A DNA stretch of 64,000 bases, from contig DAOTUU010000003.1 in assembly GCA_034436555.1 (NCBI GenBank), positions 72,432 to 136,431 on the forward strand, in the 5' to 3' direction. Source of the DNA: JAFMJV01 sp034436555 (GTDB lineage: Bacteria > Chloroflexota > Limnocylindria > Limnocylindrales > CSP1-4). A program made the translations under genes and the position numbers. The notes beneath the pieces were generated by a model. The model was not told where the DNA came from. It saw only the letters and a program-made list of their open reading frames with translations, and ran no database searches. This document shows, piece after piece, positions 1 through 7,790 of this stretch; positions within the stretch are counted from its first letter, which is position 1, and each line of letters begins with the position of its first letter.

Positions 1-66
1 GTCCGGGTTGCTGATCACGACATCGCGGCCCGCGACCGCGATGATCTCAGCCGCCGCCTTCGCCAT
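1..66 (-). CDS. LigD-type primase-polymerase, N-terminal fragment (cut by window edge)
   Basis: Only the first 22 codons lie in the window. They read MAKAAAEIIAVAGRD followed by VVISNPD. The pattern G-R-(D/E)-V-x-(I/V)-(S/T)-N-P/L-D is how LigD-type polymerase (eukaryotic-primase-like) domains begin just before their K-V-L-F-P motif. The complete LigD at 58169 has the matching segment VNLTNLDKVLF. The ATG lies inside the 3' end of ppa, with a 20-nt overlap, so the two are probably co-transcribed and translationally coupled. If correct, this is a second, stand-alone polymerase module in a genome that also encodes a three-domain LigD. The identification rests on few residues. Confidence 0.45.
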   Translation of the reverse strand, partial: MAKAAAEIIAVAGRDVVISNPD

Positions 67-598
67 CGGGCCCGGCGGCGGCCGCCTTGTGTCGCTGCTC
101 CGCGAGCCACGCGTCACGGTCCCGGCGCAGCAGCTCCAGGGTCTCCGCCACGCCCGCCCAGCCATCGGTCTCGACGGACTTGTCCTCGAGGTTCTTGTAG
201 GTCTCGAAGAAGTGCTCGATCTCCCGCAGCTTGTGCGGCGAGACCTGGCGCAGCGCATCCACGTGGTTGTACGTGGGGTCCGCGAGTGCCACGCACAGCA
301 CCTTCAGGTCGATGCCCTTCTCGTCGCGCATCCGGAGCGTGCCCACCGGCCGGGCCCAGACGCGACAGCCGGGGAAGGTCGGCTCGTCGATGAGCAGCAT
401 CGCGTCGGTGTGGTCGCCGTCATCCGCACGGGTCCCCTCGATGAAGCCGTAGTCGAAGTTGTAGTACACGGCCGACGACAGCACCCGGTCGAGGCGGATG
501 ACCTTCGCGTCCTCGTCGTACTCGTACTTGTTGCGGCTGCGCGCCGGGATCTCGACGAAGACCTCGATGACCGCGGGAAACTCGTGGAAGCGCTGCAT
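47..598 (-). CDS. ppa: Inorganic pyrophosphatase (soluble, family I)
   Basis: Hydrolyses cytosolic pyrophosphate to two phosphates and so drives biosynthetic reactions forward. The 183-residue protein has the family I signature features: FVEIPARSRNKYEYD near the N-terminus, YNFDYGFIEGT, an acidic metal-binding stretch DDGDHTDAMLL, and DEKGIDLKVLCV, followed by HKLREIEHFFETYKNLE. The length is normal for the family. The ATG at 598 was preferred over an upstream in-frame extension because the family motifs begin about 15 residues later and a TACACT hexamer ends 7 nt before this ATG, which suggests leaderless initiation. The 3' end overlaps a LigD-like polymerase gene. The gene is divergent from the nitroreductase gene, with 74 bp between the two starts. 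Confidence 0.95.
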   Translation of the reverse strand: MQRFHEFPAVIEVFVEIPARSRNKYEYDEDAKVIRLDRVLSSAVYYNFDYGFIEGTRADDGDHTDAMLLIDEPTFPGCRVWARPVGTLRMRDEKGIDLKVLCVALADPTYNHVDALRQVSPHKLREIEHFFETYKNLEDKSVETDGWAGVAETLELLRRDRDAWLAEQRHKAAAAGPDGEGGG

Positions 599-605
599 GG
601 CGCCG

Positions 606-611
606 AGTGTA
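606..611 (-). promoter_or_regulatory. -10 element of ppa (leaderless)
   Basis: TACACT on the minus strand is followed by exactly 7 nt and the ppa ATG. The expected transcription start falls at the start codon, so the mRNA would have no 5' leader. No convincing -35 was seen. Confidence 0.6.
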
Positions 612-659
612 CGTGCCCGGCGCCACGGGGGAGCGGATGCCTCGATCGGATGCCGGCGG

Positions 660-665
660 TACACT
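660..665 (+). promoter_or_regulatory. -10 element of the nitroreductase gene (leaderless)
   Basis: TACACT is followed by 7 nt and ATG at 673. It is the same hexamer and spacing as the divergent ppa promoter on the other strand. Confidence 0.6.
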
Positions 666-672
666 CGAGGGC

Positions 673-1191
673 ATGGACGTCCTCGATGCGATCTCCGGCC
701 TGCGCGTCGTGCGACGCTATCGCGACGAGGCTCTCGCCGCCGAGGACCTGCGGCGCATCGTAGATGCCGGTCGCCACGCCGGTTCGTCGAAGAACCTCCA
801 GCGCTGGTCGTTCGTGACGGTCCAGGATCGCGCCACCATCGCGCGCCTCGAGGGTGCGGGCCCATACACCAAGCATGTGCCCGGCGCCGCAGTCATCATC
901 GCGATCGTCACGCCCACCCTGCGTCCGGGCGACCCGCTGTCGGTGATGTGGGATGCCGGACGGGCGGCCCAGAACATGCTGCTCGCGGCATGGGCGCTGG
1001 GCGTGGGTTCGTGCCCGGTGACGGTGTATGAGCACGCGTTCGTGCGGGAGGTCCTGGGGCTGCCCGAGGATCGGCATTGCGAGTTCCTGCTCGCGCTGGG
1101 CTATCCGGCAGACCCCGACGACATCGTCCGGCCGCCGCGCGCGGGTGGCCGGATGGCGCTCGCGGAGGTGCTGCACGAGGAGCGCTGGTAG
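673..1191 (+). CDS. Nitroreductase family protein
   Basis: A 172-residue FMN-binding nitroreductase-fold protein, probably an NAD(P)H-dependent oxidoreductase; the substrate cannot be predicted. It opens with the usual helix followed by RVVRRYRDEAL, where the arginines contact FMN phosphate in this family. It then has GRHAGSSKNLQRW (the family's A-x-S-x-x-N-x-Q-x-W segment), a central DAGRAAQNMLLAAWALGVGS helix and a C-terminal LALGYPA strand. The ATG at 673 is used because a -10 hexamer lies 7 nt upstream; the longer in-frame extension from 607 would cover the promoter. It is short for the family and resembles the single-domain type. Confidence 0.85.
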   Translation: MDVLDAISGLRVVRRYRDEALAAEDLRRIVDAGRHAGSSKNLQRWSFVTVQDRATIARLEGAGPYTKHVPGAAVIIAIVTPTLRPGDPLSVMWDAGRAAQNMLLAAWALGVGSCPVTVYEHAFVREVLGLPEDRHCEFLLALGYPADPDDIVRPPRAGGRMALAEVLHEERW

Positions 1192-1207
1192 CGCTCGCAC
1201 GCACCCC

Positions 1208-1627
1208 TCAGCCGCCCGCCTCCCGCTCCACCAGCATCACGAAGGGACCCCACGGCCGGTCATGGGCGAGGAGCCGCCCGGGACGGCCGAGGGCGGTGAG
1301 GGGGCTCCCCTCTGTCACCACGGGCGGACCAGCGACGTAGAGGCAGACGATTCCCTCGCCTCGCCGGGCGAGAGCCGCCGCGAGCCGGCCCTCCGTCGCG
1401 GGCTCCAGGATCACCAGGGCCACCGGCTCGCGACCCACCACCACCGCCCGGGCACCCAGGGCCCGCTCCTCCACCACGGGACCCGCATCGACCGCCGTCG
1501 GACCCATGCCCGCCAGCGTCCGCTCGAGATCCACCGTCGCCCAGCCGACCGCCAGCAGAGGCACCGGACCGGCGACGTGTCCGCCCAGCGCTCGGAGGGC
1601 GTCGTCGAGCAGCGACAGGTCGGTCAC
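1208..1627 (-). CDS. Hypothetical protein, possibly VOC-fold
   Basis: A 139-residue cytosolic protein that I do not firmly recognise. The pattern is VTDLSLLDDALRALGG, then a GPVPLLAVGWATVDLERT strand-helix, then ALGARAVVVGREPVALVILEP, and a C-terminal GPFVMLVEREAGG. It resembles the beta-alpha-beta layout of vicinal-oxygen-chelate proteins but lacks an obvious set of metal ligands. The GTG at 1627 was chosen because it starts 28 nt after the upstream acyl-CoA dehydrogenase stop, whereas longer reading would overlap that gene. It probably shares the dehydrogenase transcript. Function unknown; VOC assignment is a guess. Confidence 0.6.
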   Translation of the reverse strand: MTDLSLLDDALRALGGHVAGPVPLLAVGWATVDLERTLAGMGPTAVDAGPVVEERALGARAVVVGREPVALVILEPATEGRLAAALARRGEGIVCLYVAGPPVVTEGSPLTALGRPGRLLAHDRPWGPFVMLVEREAGG

Positions 1628-1655
1628 GGGGCCCCTGGCGGAGGGGCGGAGCCCC

Positions 1656-2864
1656 TCAGACGTCCGTGGCGAACGGCTGGGACGGCGGCTGCGGACAGCG
1701 CAGCGGGGCGTCCTCGCGATAGCCCAGGAGGTAGTCCGCCTGGATGAGCGTGTGCAGCTGGCTGGTGCCCTCGTAGATGACCGCCGCCTTGCTGTTGCGC
1801 AGGTAGCGCTCCACGGGGTGGTCGCTCGAGTACCCGTAGGCACCGTGGATCTGGATGGCGTCCATGGCCGACTGCACGGCGTGCTCGGTGGCGTACCACT
1901 TGAGGGAGCTGGTCTCGCGCGTGTTGCGCAGTCCGCGGTCCTTCCGCCACGCGGCCTGCCAGGTGAGCAGGCGACCGATCTCGATGCCCTGACCCATCTT
2001 CGCGATCATCTGCTTGACCAGCTGATGTTCGCCGATCGGCTTGCCGAACGTCCTTCGCTCGTGGGCATAGCGCACCGACGCGTCCAGGCAGGCCTCTGCC
2101 AGTCCGACCGCGCCCGCGCCCACGGTGAAGCGCCCCTGGTCGATCGCGGACATCGCGATCGTGAATCCCTCGCCCTCCTCGCCGATCCGGTTCTCGAGGG
2201 GGACGCGCACGTCATCGAGATAGATCGCACCGGTGTTGCCGGCCCTTATGCCCAGCTTGCCGTGGATGGTGCCGGTGGTCAGACCGGGCATTCCCCGCTC
2301 GATGACGAAGGCGGTGATGCCCTTGTGCCGCCGCGCGCGATCGGTGGCGGCGAACACCAGGAAGTGATCGGCGATGTCCGCGAGGCTGATCCAGAGCTTC
2401 GATCCGTTCAGCACGTAGCTGTCACCGTCGCGGCGCGCCGTGGTCGCCATGGCCACGGCATCCGTGCCCGAGCCCGGCTCGGTCAAGCCGAACGTGGCCA
2501 GCCTGCGGCCCTGCGCCTGGGGCACCAGCCAGCGCTGCTTCTGCTCCTCGGTCGCCCACTGCATCAGCGTCAGCGAGTTGAGCGCCGTGTGGACGCTGAG
2601 CACCACGCGGTAGGCCGAGTCGACCCGCTCCATCTCGGCGCACAGGATGCCCAGGCTCACATAGTCCATGCCCGCGCCGCCCCAGCGCTCCCAGATGGGG
2701 GCGCCCAGGAACCCCTGCTCCCCCATCCGGTCGAACACGTCCCGACGGTATTCGCCCTTCGCGTCCCATTCCGCGATGAACGGGGCGATCTCGGTCTGCG
2801 CGAACGCGCGGGCGCTCTCGGCGACGAGCAGGTGCTCGGGTGTCAGGGACAGGTCGATGGACAT
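1656..2864 (-). CDS. Acyl-CoA dehydrogenase
   Basis: A 402-residue FAD-dependent acyl-CoA dehydrogenase that introduces an alpha-beta double bond into acyl-CoA and passes electrons to ETF. Domain order is standard: N-terminal helices (MSIDLSLTPEHLLVAESARAF), a middle beta domain containing FGLTEPGSGTDAV and LNGSKLWIS, and the C-terminal helical domain with FGKPIGEHQLVKQM and IQIHGAYGYSSDHPVERYLRN. The segment VIYEGTSQLHTLI carries the expected catalytic glutamate (YEGTS). The chain-length preference cannot be read. The ATG at 2864 fits the conserved N-terminus. A TACCAT hexamer at 2934-2939 could be its -10, giving a leader of about 63 nt, unlike the leaderless neighbours. Confidence 0.93.
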   Translation of the reverse strand: MSIDLSLTPEHLLVAESARAFAQTEIAPFIAEWDAKGEYRRDVFDRMGEQGFLGAPIWERWGGAGMDYVSLGILCAEMERVDSAYRVVLSVHTALNSLTLMQWATEEQKQRWLVPQAQGRRLATFGLTEPGSGTDAVAMATTARRDGDSYVLNGSKLWISLADIADHFLVFAATDRARRHKGITAFVIERGMPGLTTGTIHGKLGIRAGNTGAIYLDDVRVPLENRIGEEGEGFTIAMSAIDQGRFTVGAGAVGLAEACLDASVRYAHERRTFGKPIGEHQLVKQMIAKMGQGIEIGRLLTWQAAWRKDRGLRNTRETSSLKWYATEHAVQSAMDAIQIHGAYGYSSDHPVERYLRNSKAAVIYEGTSQLHTLIQADYLLGYREDAPLRCPQPPSQPFATDV

Positions 2865-2933
2865 CGTGGGCTGCGGCTCGCGTGCGGGTCCGATGGCCGG
2901 CGGTGGGCTCCGCGGCGCCGGCGGACGCGCCTG

Positions 2934-2939
2934 ATGGTA
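2934..2939 (-). promoter_or_regulatory. Possible -10 element upstream of the acyl-CoA dehydrogenase gene
   Basis: TACCAT on the minus strand lies about 70 nt upstream of the ATG. No start codon lies at the leaderless distance, so if used it gives a conventional 5' leader. Confidence 0.3.
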
Positions 2940-2992
2940 CCCGGAGCCGCGGGCCGTGCCGCGGGCGACCCCCACCCGGACGCGGAAGCGCC

Positions 2993-3072
2993 GCCGGTGG
3001 GCGGCCGGCGGCGCTGAAGGGGGGTGCGTGCGGCCGGTGGGCGGCCGGCGGCGCTGAAGGGGGATGCGTGCG
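2993..3072. repeat. Tandem duplication, 2 x 40 bp
   Basis: Two adjacent 40-bp units start at 2993 and 3033 and differ at one position (g3024 versus a3064). They lie between the acyl-CoA dehydrogenase start and the small HTH gene. The intergenic stretch 2940-3091 holds no other gene that I can see. Confidence 0.85.
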
Positions 3073-3091
3073 ACCCGCGGGCGACCGGCGG

Positions 3092-3277
3092 TCAGCGGTT
3101 GCGGGCGAGGAACGCCATGACGTCATCCAGGCGGAACCGACGATCGCCGCGCTTGCAGACGCGGTAGAACGGCAGCTCGCCCCGGTCACCGAGGCGTTTG
3201 ACGGTGTTGACGTGCAGGTGCAGCAGCTCCGCGACCTCGCTCGCGGTCAGCATGGGGCCGAGCTCGTTCATCGCCAT
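3092..3277 (-). CDS. Small excisionase/MerR-like helix-turn-helix protein
   Basis: A 61-residue DNA-binding protein consisting almost only of a winged HTH of the HTH_17/excisionase type. MLTASEVAELLHLHVNTVKRL is the helix-turn-helix, GELPFYRV is the wing, and DRRFRLDDVMAFLARNR is the last strand and helix. Such stand-alone proteins are common in high-GC genomes and often act as small regulators. The start is set by TACGAT at 3285-3290, exactly 7 nt before the ATG at 3277, giving the N-terminus MAMNELGPM. An upstream ATG at 3286 overlaps that hexamer and is less likely. It is a single-gene unit downstream of the men operon on the same strand. Confidence 0.8.
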   Translation of the reverse strand: MAMNELGPMLTASEVAELLHLHVNTVKRLGDRGELPFYRVCKRGDRRFRLDDVMAFLARNR

Positions 3278-3284
3278 GGCGGCC

Positions 3285-3290
3285 ATCGTA
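3285..3290 (-). promoter_or_regulatory. -10 element of the small HTH gene (leaderless)
   Basis: TACGAT, then 7 nt, then ATG at 3277. This spacing decides between two in-frame ATG codons. Confidence 0.5.
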
Positions 3291-3544
3291 TGCGGGTCCT
3301 CGTTCTGGGCACGTGTTCTGGACATCTGCTCGGATCCCGCGACGGCGCTCGGACTTCGTCTCGGAGGTGACATCGGCCCAGCCGACCCGGTGGGGTTGGA
3401 GTGGGGCCCGGTCACGTGACGCATGGTGCCGTCCTGAGCGGTCGGCCAGAAGCCGTACTTCGGTCCCCCCGAGCCCCTACCGAGGGTGTTGCGGCGCCAC
3501 ACCAGCCACTCCCGGACCGATGCCAGCCTGCCCCGTCCACCGGC

Positions 3545-4309
3545 TCAGCGCGACACCGGTCGGCGGCCCACGTGGATGGTGACCATGCCCAGGCTCATCG
3601 GCAGCCAGGTCACCTGGACCAGGCCGGCGGATCGCATGATCGACGCGATGGCATCTGGGCGGGGGTAGTTGCGGACGCTCTCGACGAGGTAGCCGTAGGC
3701 ATCGCCCTGGCCCGCGAGCCTGCCCAGGAGCGGCACCGCCGACTCGAACCAGGTCCGCGATGCGCGCGCCACCAGGTGGTCCGGGCGGGCGATCTCCAGG
3801 CAGACCACGAGGCCTCCGGGACGGACGGCGCGGCGCAGCTCGGCGAACCCCTGCCCGTAGTCCGGCAGGTTGCGCATCCCGAACGCGATCGTCGCCGAGT
3901 CGAAGCTCGCCGCGTCCACGGGCAGCGCCATGGCGTCACCCACCACGAACGACAGACCGGGACGTCGGCCATGGACGCGCCGGGCACGGTCGATCATCCC
4001 GGGGGACACGTCGACACCCACCACCTGCCCGGCGCCACCCACGACGTCGTGCAGGGAGGCCGCCACCTTGCCCGTGCCGCACGCCACGTCGAGCGCCCGC
4101 ATGTCCGGCGCGAGCGCCGCGAGGGCGACCGCCCGGCGCCGCCAGCGCGGCTCCTGGAAGGCGCTGATGAGCGCGTTCATCACGTCATACACGGGTGCGA
4201 TGCGGTCGAACATGGCGCCCACCTGGACGACCGATGCGACGTTGCCCTCCCCGCTGGATCCACCGCTGGGCATCGCGGGCTCGGCAGGGTCGGCGGTGAT
4301 GGGGGTCAT
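3545..4309 (-). CDS. menG: Demethylmenaquinone methyltransferase
   Basis: SAM-dependent C-methyltransferase of the UbiE/MenG family, the last step of menaquinone synthesis (demethylmenaquinone to menaquinone), at the cytoplasmic membrane face. The 254-residue protein shows VGAMFDRIAPVYDVMNALIS (family N-terminal signature), the SAM motif I ALDVACGTGKVA, then VGVDVSPGMI, VGDAMALP and FGMRNLPDYGQGF, the UbiE-type motif. A low-complexity stretch of about 25 residues precedes the conserved region. Its ATG overlaps the menE stop in an ATGA, so it is translationally coupled as the last gene of the men operon. Confidence 0.93.
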   Translation of the reverse strand: MTPITADPAEPAMPSGGSSGEGNVASVVQVGAMFDRIAPVYDVMNALISAFQEPRWRRRAVALAALAPDMRALDVACGTGKVAASLHDVVGGAGQVVGVDVSPGMIDRARRVHGRRPGLSFVVGDAMALPVDAASFDSATIAFGMRNLPDYGQGFAELRRAVRPGGLVVCLEIARPDHLVARASRTWFESAVPLLGRLAGQGDAYGYLVESVRNYPRPDAIASIMRSAGLVQVTWLPMSLGMVTIHVGRRPVSR

Positions 4310-6705
4310 GGGGCTGGCTCCTGGCGGGACGGCGGCGACACCGATGATGGGGGGATCAGGCTCCGGACGAGAGCGGCGATCGGGCCAGGGGTCACGATCG
4401 GAGCCGAGTGGCCCAGGCCCGCGATGGACCGGACCGCGGCACCCGGGATCCGCGCGGCGACCGCGGCCGCGATGGGCGCGTAGAACGCCTCCGACGCACC
4501 GCCCGTGCCCAGCACGACCGGCGCGCGGATGGCACGCAGCCCGCCGGGCTCCAGGCCGCGCATCGCCACGTCCGCGAGCACGCCGTCACCCGTCGCCTCG
4601 AGCGCCGCCTGCTGCGCGGGCCGGAGGCGCTCCCACGCGCCGGGCGAGACGACGTCCATGAACACGCGCACCGCCGCTCCCGGACCTCGCTGGGCATGGG
4701 CGCGGGCCACGAGGGCGGCCACTCGCTCCAGGCGACCGCGATCGTCGGTCGGCGCGAGGGGCATGTAGGGGGGCTCCCAGGCCATCAGTCCCGCGACCAG
4801 GCCGGGGTGGCGCGCGGACAGCTCGAGTCCCACCACGCCGCCGAAGCTGTGCCCGAGGACGATCGCCCCGGGCTCCCCGCAGGCCGCCAGCACCTGCGCC
4901 GCATCCTCGACGTGACGTGCCACGTCCACCGGTCCCGGGCGGGCCACGAGACTGCCGCCGCTGCCGCGTCGGTCGAGCAGCACGAGCCGGGCGACGGGTG
5001 CCAGCTCGGCGGCCATCCGGAGCAGCTGCGCGCCGCTCGACAGGGTCGCGTGGAGCACCAGCAGCGCGGGACGCGTGTCGCCGGGGAGCCTGGGGGCCGC
5101 GCGCACGCACAGCGGCTGGCCGTCGTCGGCAAGGACCACGCGAGGCTCCAGCCCCGAGTCGGCATCCCGCGGGCTCGTGTCGCCCGACGGCCACCCCAGC
5201 GCGGTCGCATCCGCGGCCGGACCCCTGAGCGCCCGGCGCAGCAGCTTCTGCGCCGTCCCCCGTGGCAGGGCGGCCGAGCGCAGGATCCGGCGCGGGCGCC
5301 GGAATGGCGCGAGCGATGCGCCGGTGGCGGCGAGCAGGTCCGCATCCGCCGGATCCGCCCCCGCCTCCGGCACGACCACCGCGACGACCGCCTCGCCCCA
5401 TGCGGCGTCCGGCACCCCCACGACGGCTGCCTCGCGCACCCCGTGCACGACCTCGAGGGCCGCCTCGACCGCCGCGGGCGCCACGTTCTCGCCGCCCACG
5501 ATGATCAGGTCGCCGAGTCGGTCCACGATGCGCACCCGGCCGTCCGCATCGAGCTCCGCGAGATCGCCCGTGCGCAGCCAGCCGTCGCCGGGCAGTCGGG
5601 TCAGCGTGGATCCGGGGTCCTCCAGGTAGCCCGAGAAGACCATCGGCCCGCGCACCTCCAGCTCACCCAGGCCCGCGTCGGCGGGCGGGACGGTGGGCGC
5701 AGGATCGGCCGATGGTGCGCCGGTGGCCGGCCGGACCCGGAGTGACACGCCCGGCAGCGCGCGGCCCGCGCGATCGGGCCACCCGCGCGCGTCGTCCGGG
5801 GCGGACGCGACCACCCCCGACGCGGTCTCGGTCTGGCCGTAGGACGGCCAGACCGGCCAGCCGAGGCCCAGCGCCCGCCCGAGCAGCGGGGTCGGGATCG
5901 GGCCGCCGCCCAGCAGCACGCAGCGGAGCCCGTCGGACGGCCCGGACTCCGGCTCGTCCAGGAGCCGATGCAGCTGCGCCGCGACGAGCGACGCGTGGCT
6001 GACCCGCGGCCGTCGCAGGGATGCTCCCAGCGTGTCACCGGCCGCCGTGACGATCACCGGCACACCCTCGGCCGCCGCGCGCGCCACGATGCCGATGCCC
6101 GCCACGTGCGCCAGCCCGAGGGACAGCAGCCATCCCGTGGCCGCAGGCAGAACCGCCAGCCATGCCGCGGCGCTGGCATCGATGGCGGCGATCGGCAGTC
6201 GAGCCAGCCGGGGTGCCGACGTGGTGCCGGACGTGGGCACGACGAGCTCCGCGCCGGACTCCGGCGCGGAGCCCGTCGCGGGCGTGTGCGCCTCCCGGCC
6301 CTGACCGTCCAGTCCGCGGACATCGAGGATCGGCACGTCGTCGCCATGGTCGCCGACGACCTCGTCACAGGCCGAGAGCAGCAGTCGCGGCCGCGTCGTC
6401 GCCAGCAGCGAGGTCCGCTCGGACGGAGTCCAGCGCGGAGGGATCACGATCGCCTGCACGCCCGCGATCGCGACGCCGTGAAGCATCGCCACCCCGGCCG
6501 CGGTCATCGGAGGCTCGACCGCGACCCGCAGGTCGCCCGGGAGGCGGACCCCGGATCGGACCTCGGCGGCGATGGACCCCGCCCACGCACCCAGGCTGGC
6601 CCAGGTCCAGGTCCGATCCATCTCCACGATCGCGGGGTCGTCGGGCCGAGACCGCCCCCAGGCCCGACAGGCCGCCGCCAGGCCGTGCGCACCGATCACG
6701 CCCAT
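4306..6705 (-). CDS. menE: o-Succinylbenzoate-CoA ligase fused to an alpha/beta hydrolase
   Basis: A 799-residue two-domain protein. Residues 1 to about 495 are an adenylate-forming ligase: PTSGTTSAPR at about 157-166, YGQTET at 289-294, GWLRTGDLAELD, and C-terminal GTAQKLLRR with the catalytic lysine near 487. Position in the men operon indicates o-succinylbenzoate-CoA ligase (MenE). After a linker, residues about 520-795 form an alpha/beta hydrolase with GHSFGG (Ser about 620) and GLGHSAP near the end supplying a histidine. MenE alone is normally 450-500 residues, so this is a fusion. The P-loop has SAPR where most relatives have GxPK. The ATG at 6705 overlaps menC by 10 nt. The hydrolase might act on a CoA thioester of the pathway; that is inference. 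Confidence 0.88.
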   Translation of the reverse strand: MGVIGAHGLAAACRAWGRSRPDDPAIVEMDRTWTWASLGAWAGSIAAEVRSGVRLPGDLRVAVEPPMTAAGVAMLHGVAIAGVQAIVIPPRWTPSERTSLLATTRPRLLLSACDEVVGDHGDDVPILDVRGLDGQGREAHTPATGSAPESGAELVVPTSGTTSAPRLARLPIAAIDASAAAWLAVLPAATGWLLSLGLAHVAGIGIVARAAAEGVPVIVTAAGDTLGASLRRPRVSHASLVAAQLHRLLDEPESGPSDGLRCVLLGGGPIPTPLLGRALGLGWPVWPSYGQTETASGVVASAPDDARGWPDRAGRALPGVSLRVRPATGAPSADPAPTVPPADAGLGELEVRGPMVFSGYLEDPGSTLTRLPGDGWLRTGDLAELDADGRVRIVDRLGDLIIVGGENVAPAAVEAALEVVHGVREAAVVGVPDAAWGEAVVAVVVPEAGADPADADLLAATGASLAPFRRPRRILRSAALPRGTAQKLLRRALRGPAADATALGWPSGDTSPRDADSGLEPRVVLADDGQPLCVRAAPRLPGDTRPALLVLHATLSSGAQLLRMAAELAPVARLVLLDRRGSGGSLVARPGPVDVARHVEDAAQVLAACGEPGAIVLGHSFGGVVGLELSARHPGLVAGLMAWEPPYMPLAPTDDRGRLERVAALVARAHAQRGPGAAVRVFMDVVSPGAWERLRPAQQAALEATGDGVLADVAMRGLEPGGLRAIRAPVVLGTGGASEAFYAPIAAAVAARIPGAAVRSIAGLGHSAPIVTPGPIAALVRSLIPPSSVSPPSRQEPAP

Positions 6706-7790
6706 CGACCCACGCGATCCACGGCGAAACGGTCCAGCGCGGCGTGCTCGAGCCGGGCCGCGATGCCCAGGCCGGGCCCGGCGGGCACGCTGGCCACGCC
6801 GCCGGTGACCAGGCTCGCACCCCCGACGAGGTCGTCCGCGAGGAGCCCTCCGGTGCCCACGCCGTGGGCGTCGTGCGCGCCTGCACCGGTGAGCATCGCC
6901 GCGGTCGCGATCGCCGCCAGCAGACCGACCCCCGTCTCCAGGAGCGTCGAGATGGTGACCCGCGCACCCATCGCCGCCGCGAGGTCCGCGATGGCGAGGG
7001 CCTCCTGCGGGCCGCCCACGCGCACGGGCTTGACGACGAGTGCGTCCACGGCCCGGGTCTGGAGCAGCGCGCGCGCCGCATCTCGATCGGTGACCTGCTC
7101 GTCCGCGGCGATGGCCACCGCGCCGCCGAGGGCCGAGCGGACCCGGCCGAGGCCATCCCCCACCGGCTGCTCGGCGTACTCCAGGCTCACACCCGCGTCC
7201 ACGACCGCGCACAGCCGCGCGATCGCCGTGGCGACATCCCAGGCACCGTTCGCGTCGAGCCGCAGGGCCACCCCCGGACCGGCGGCCGCGCGCGCGGCGA
7301 CCACGCGCTCCAGGAACGTCGCCGTGGACGACTCGCGGCCCACCTTGAGCTTCAGCGTCCGGAATCCGGCCGCGACCAGTGCCTCACAGGAGGCGGCGAC
7401 CTCGTCCGGTGACGCACCGTCCACGATCGCATTGACGCCGATCGACGCGGCCCGGGGCCGGTGGGCGGCCACGGCGCCGATGTCCAGGCACGCCCCGTCG
7501 ATCGCCGCCCGGACGGCCGCCGTCGCAGGGTCACCGCCCGCCTCCCACGCGTCGCCCGCCACGGCCGCGCGGACGCAGGCGTCCAGCCCGGCCTGTCGGG
7601 CCCCGGACGGGAGCGGCCCCAGGGTCGCCTCGCCCACGCCGGTCCGTCCCTCCGCATCCCGGACCTGGACCAGCCAGGCATCGCAGGCGGGCCAGTCTCC
7701 GCGGGCGCTGCCCATGGGCCGACGCAGCGGCACGCGCACCCGGACCGCGGCCACGGGACGCGACCCGTGGGCAGCACCGGCCACCCTCAC
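6696..7790 (-). CDS. menC: o-Succinylbenzoate synthase
   Basis: Enolase-superfamily enzyme that dehydrates SHCHC to o-succinylbenzoate in menaquinone synthesis. The 364-residue protein has the muconate-lactonizing subgroup layout: an N-terminal capping domain, then a barrel with FRTLKLKVG (catalytic K-x-K), RLDANGAWD and EYAEQPV (metal ligands), AADEQVTD (metal ligand) and ALVVKPVRVGG (second catalytic lysine). The GTG at 7790 overlaps the menA stop in a GTGA and gives a family-like N-terminus (VRVAGAAHG); the longer in-frame extension would lie inside menA. Relatives include dipeptide epimerases, but operon context decides for MenC. Confidence 0.9.
   Translation of the reverse strand: MRVAGAAHGSRPVAAVRVRVPLRRPMGSARGDWPACDAWLVQVRDAEGRTGVGEATLGPLPSGARQAGLDACVRAAVAGDAWEAGGDPATAAVRAAIDGACLDIGAVAAHRPRAASIGVNAIVDGASPDEVAASCEALVAAGFRTLKLKVGRESSTATFLERVVAARAAAGPGVALRLDANGAWDVATAIARLCAVVDAGVSLEYAEQPVGDGLGRVRSALGGAVAIAADEQVTDRDAARALLQTRAVDALVVKPVRVGGPQEALAIADLAAAMGARVTISTLLETGVGLLAAIATAAMLTGAGAHDAHGVGTGGLLADDLVGGASLVTGGVASVPAGPGLGIAARLEHAALDRFAVDRVGRWA

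Noticed and set aside
3411..3420. 10-bp palindrome GTCACGTGAC in the intergenic stretch between menG and the small HTH gene
   Set aside because: Too short to claim as an operator; frequent by chance over 64 kb. The rest of 3291-3544 shows no gene.
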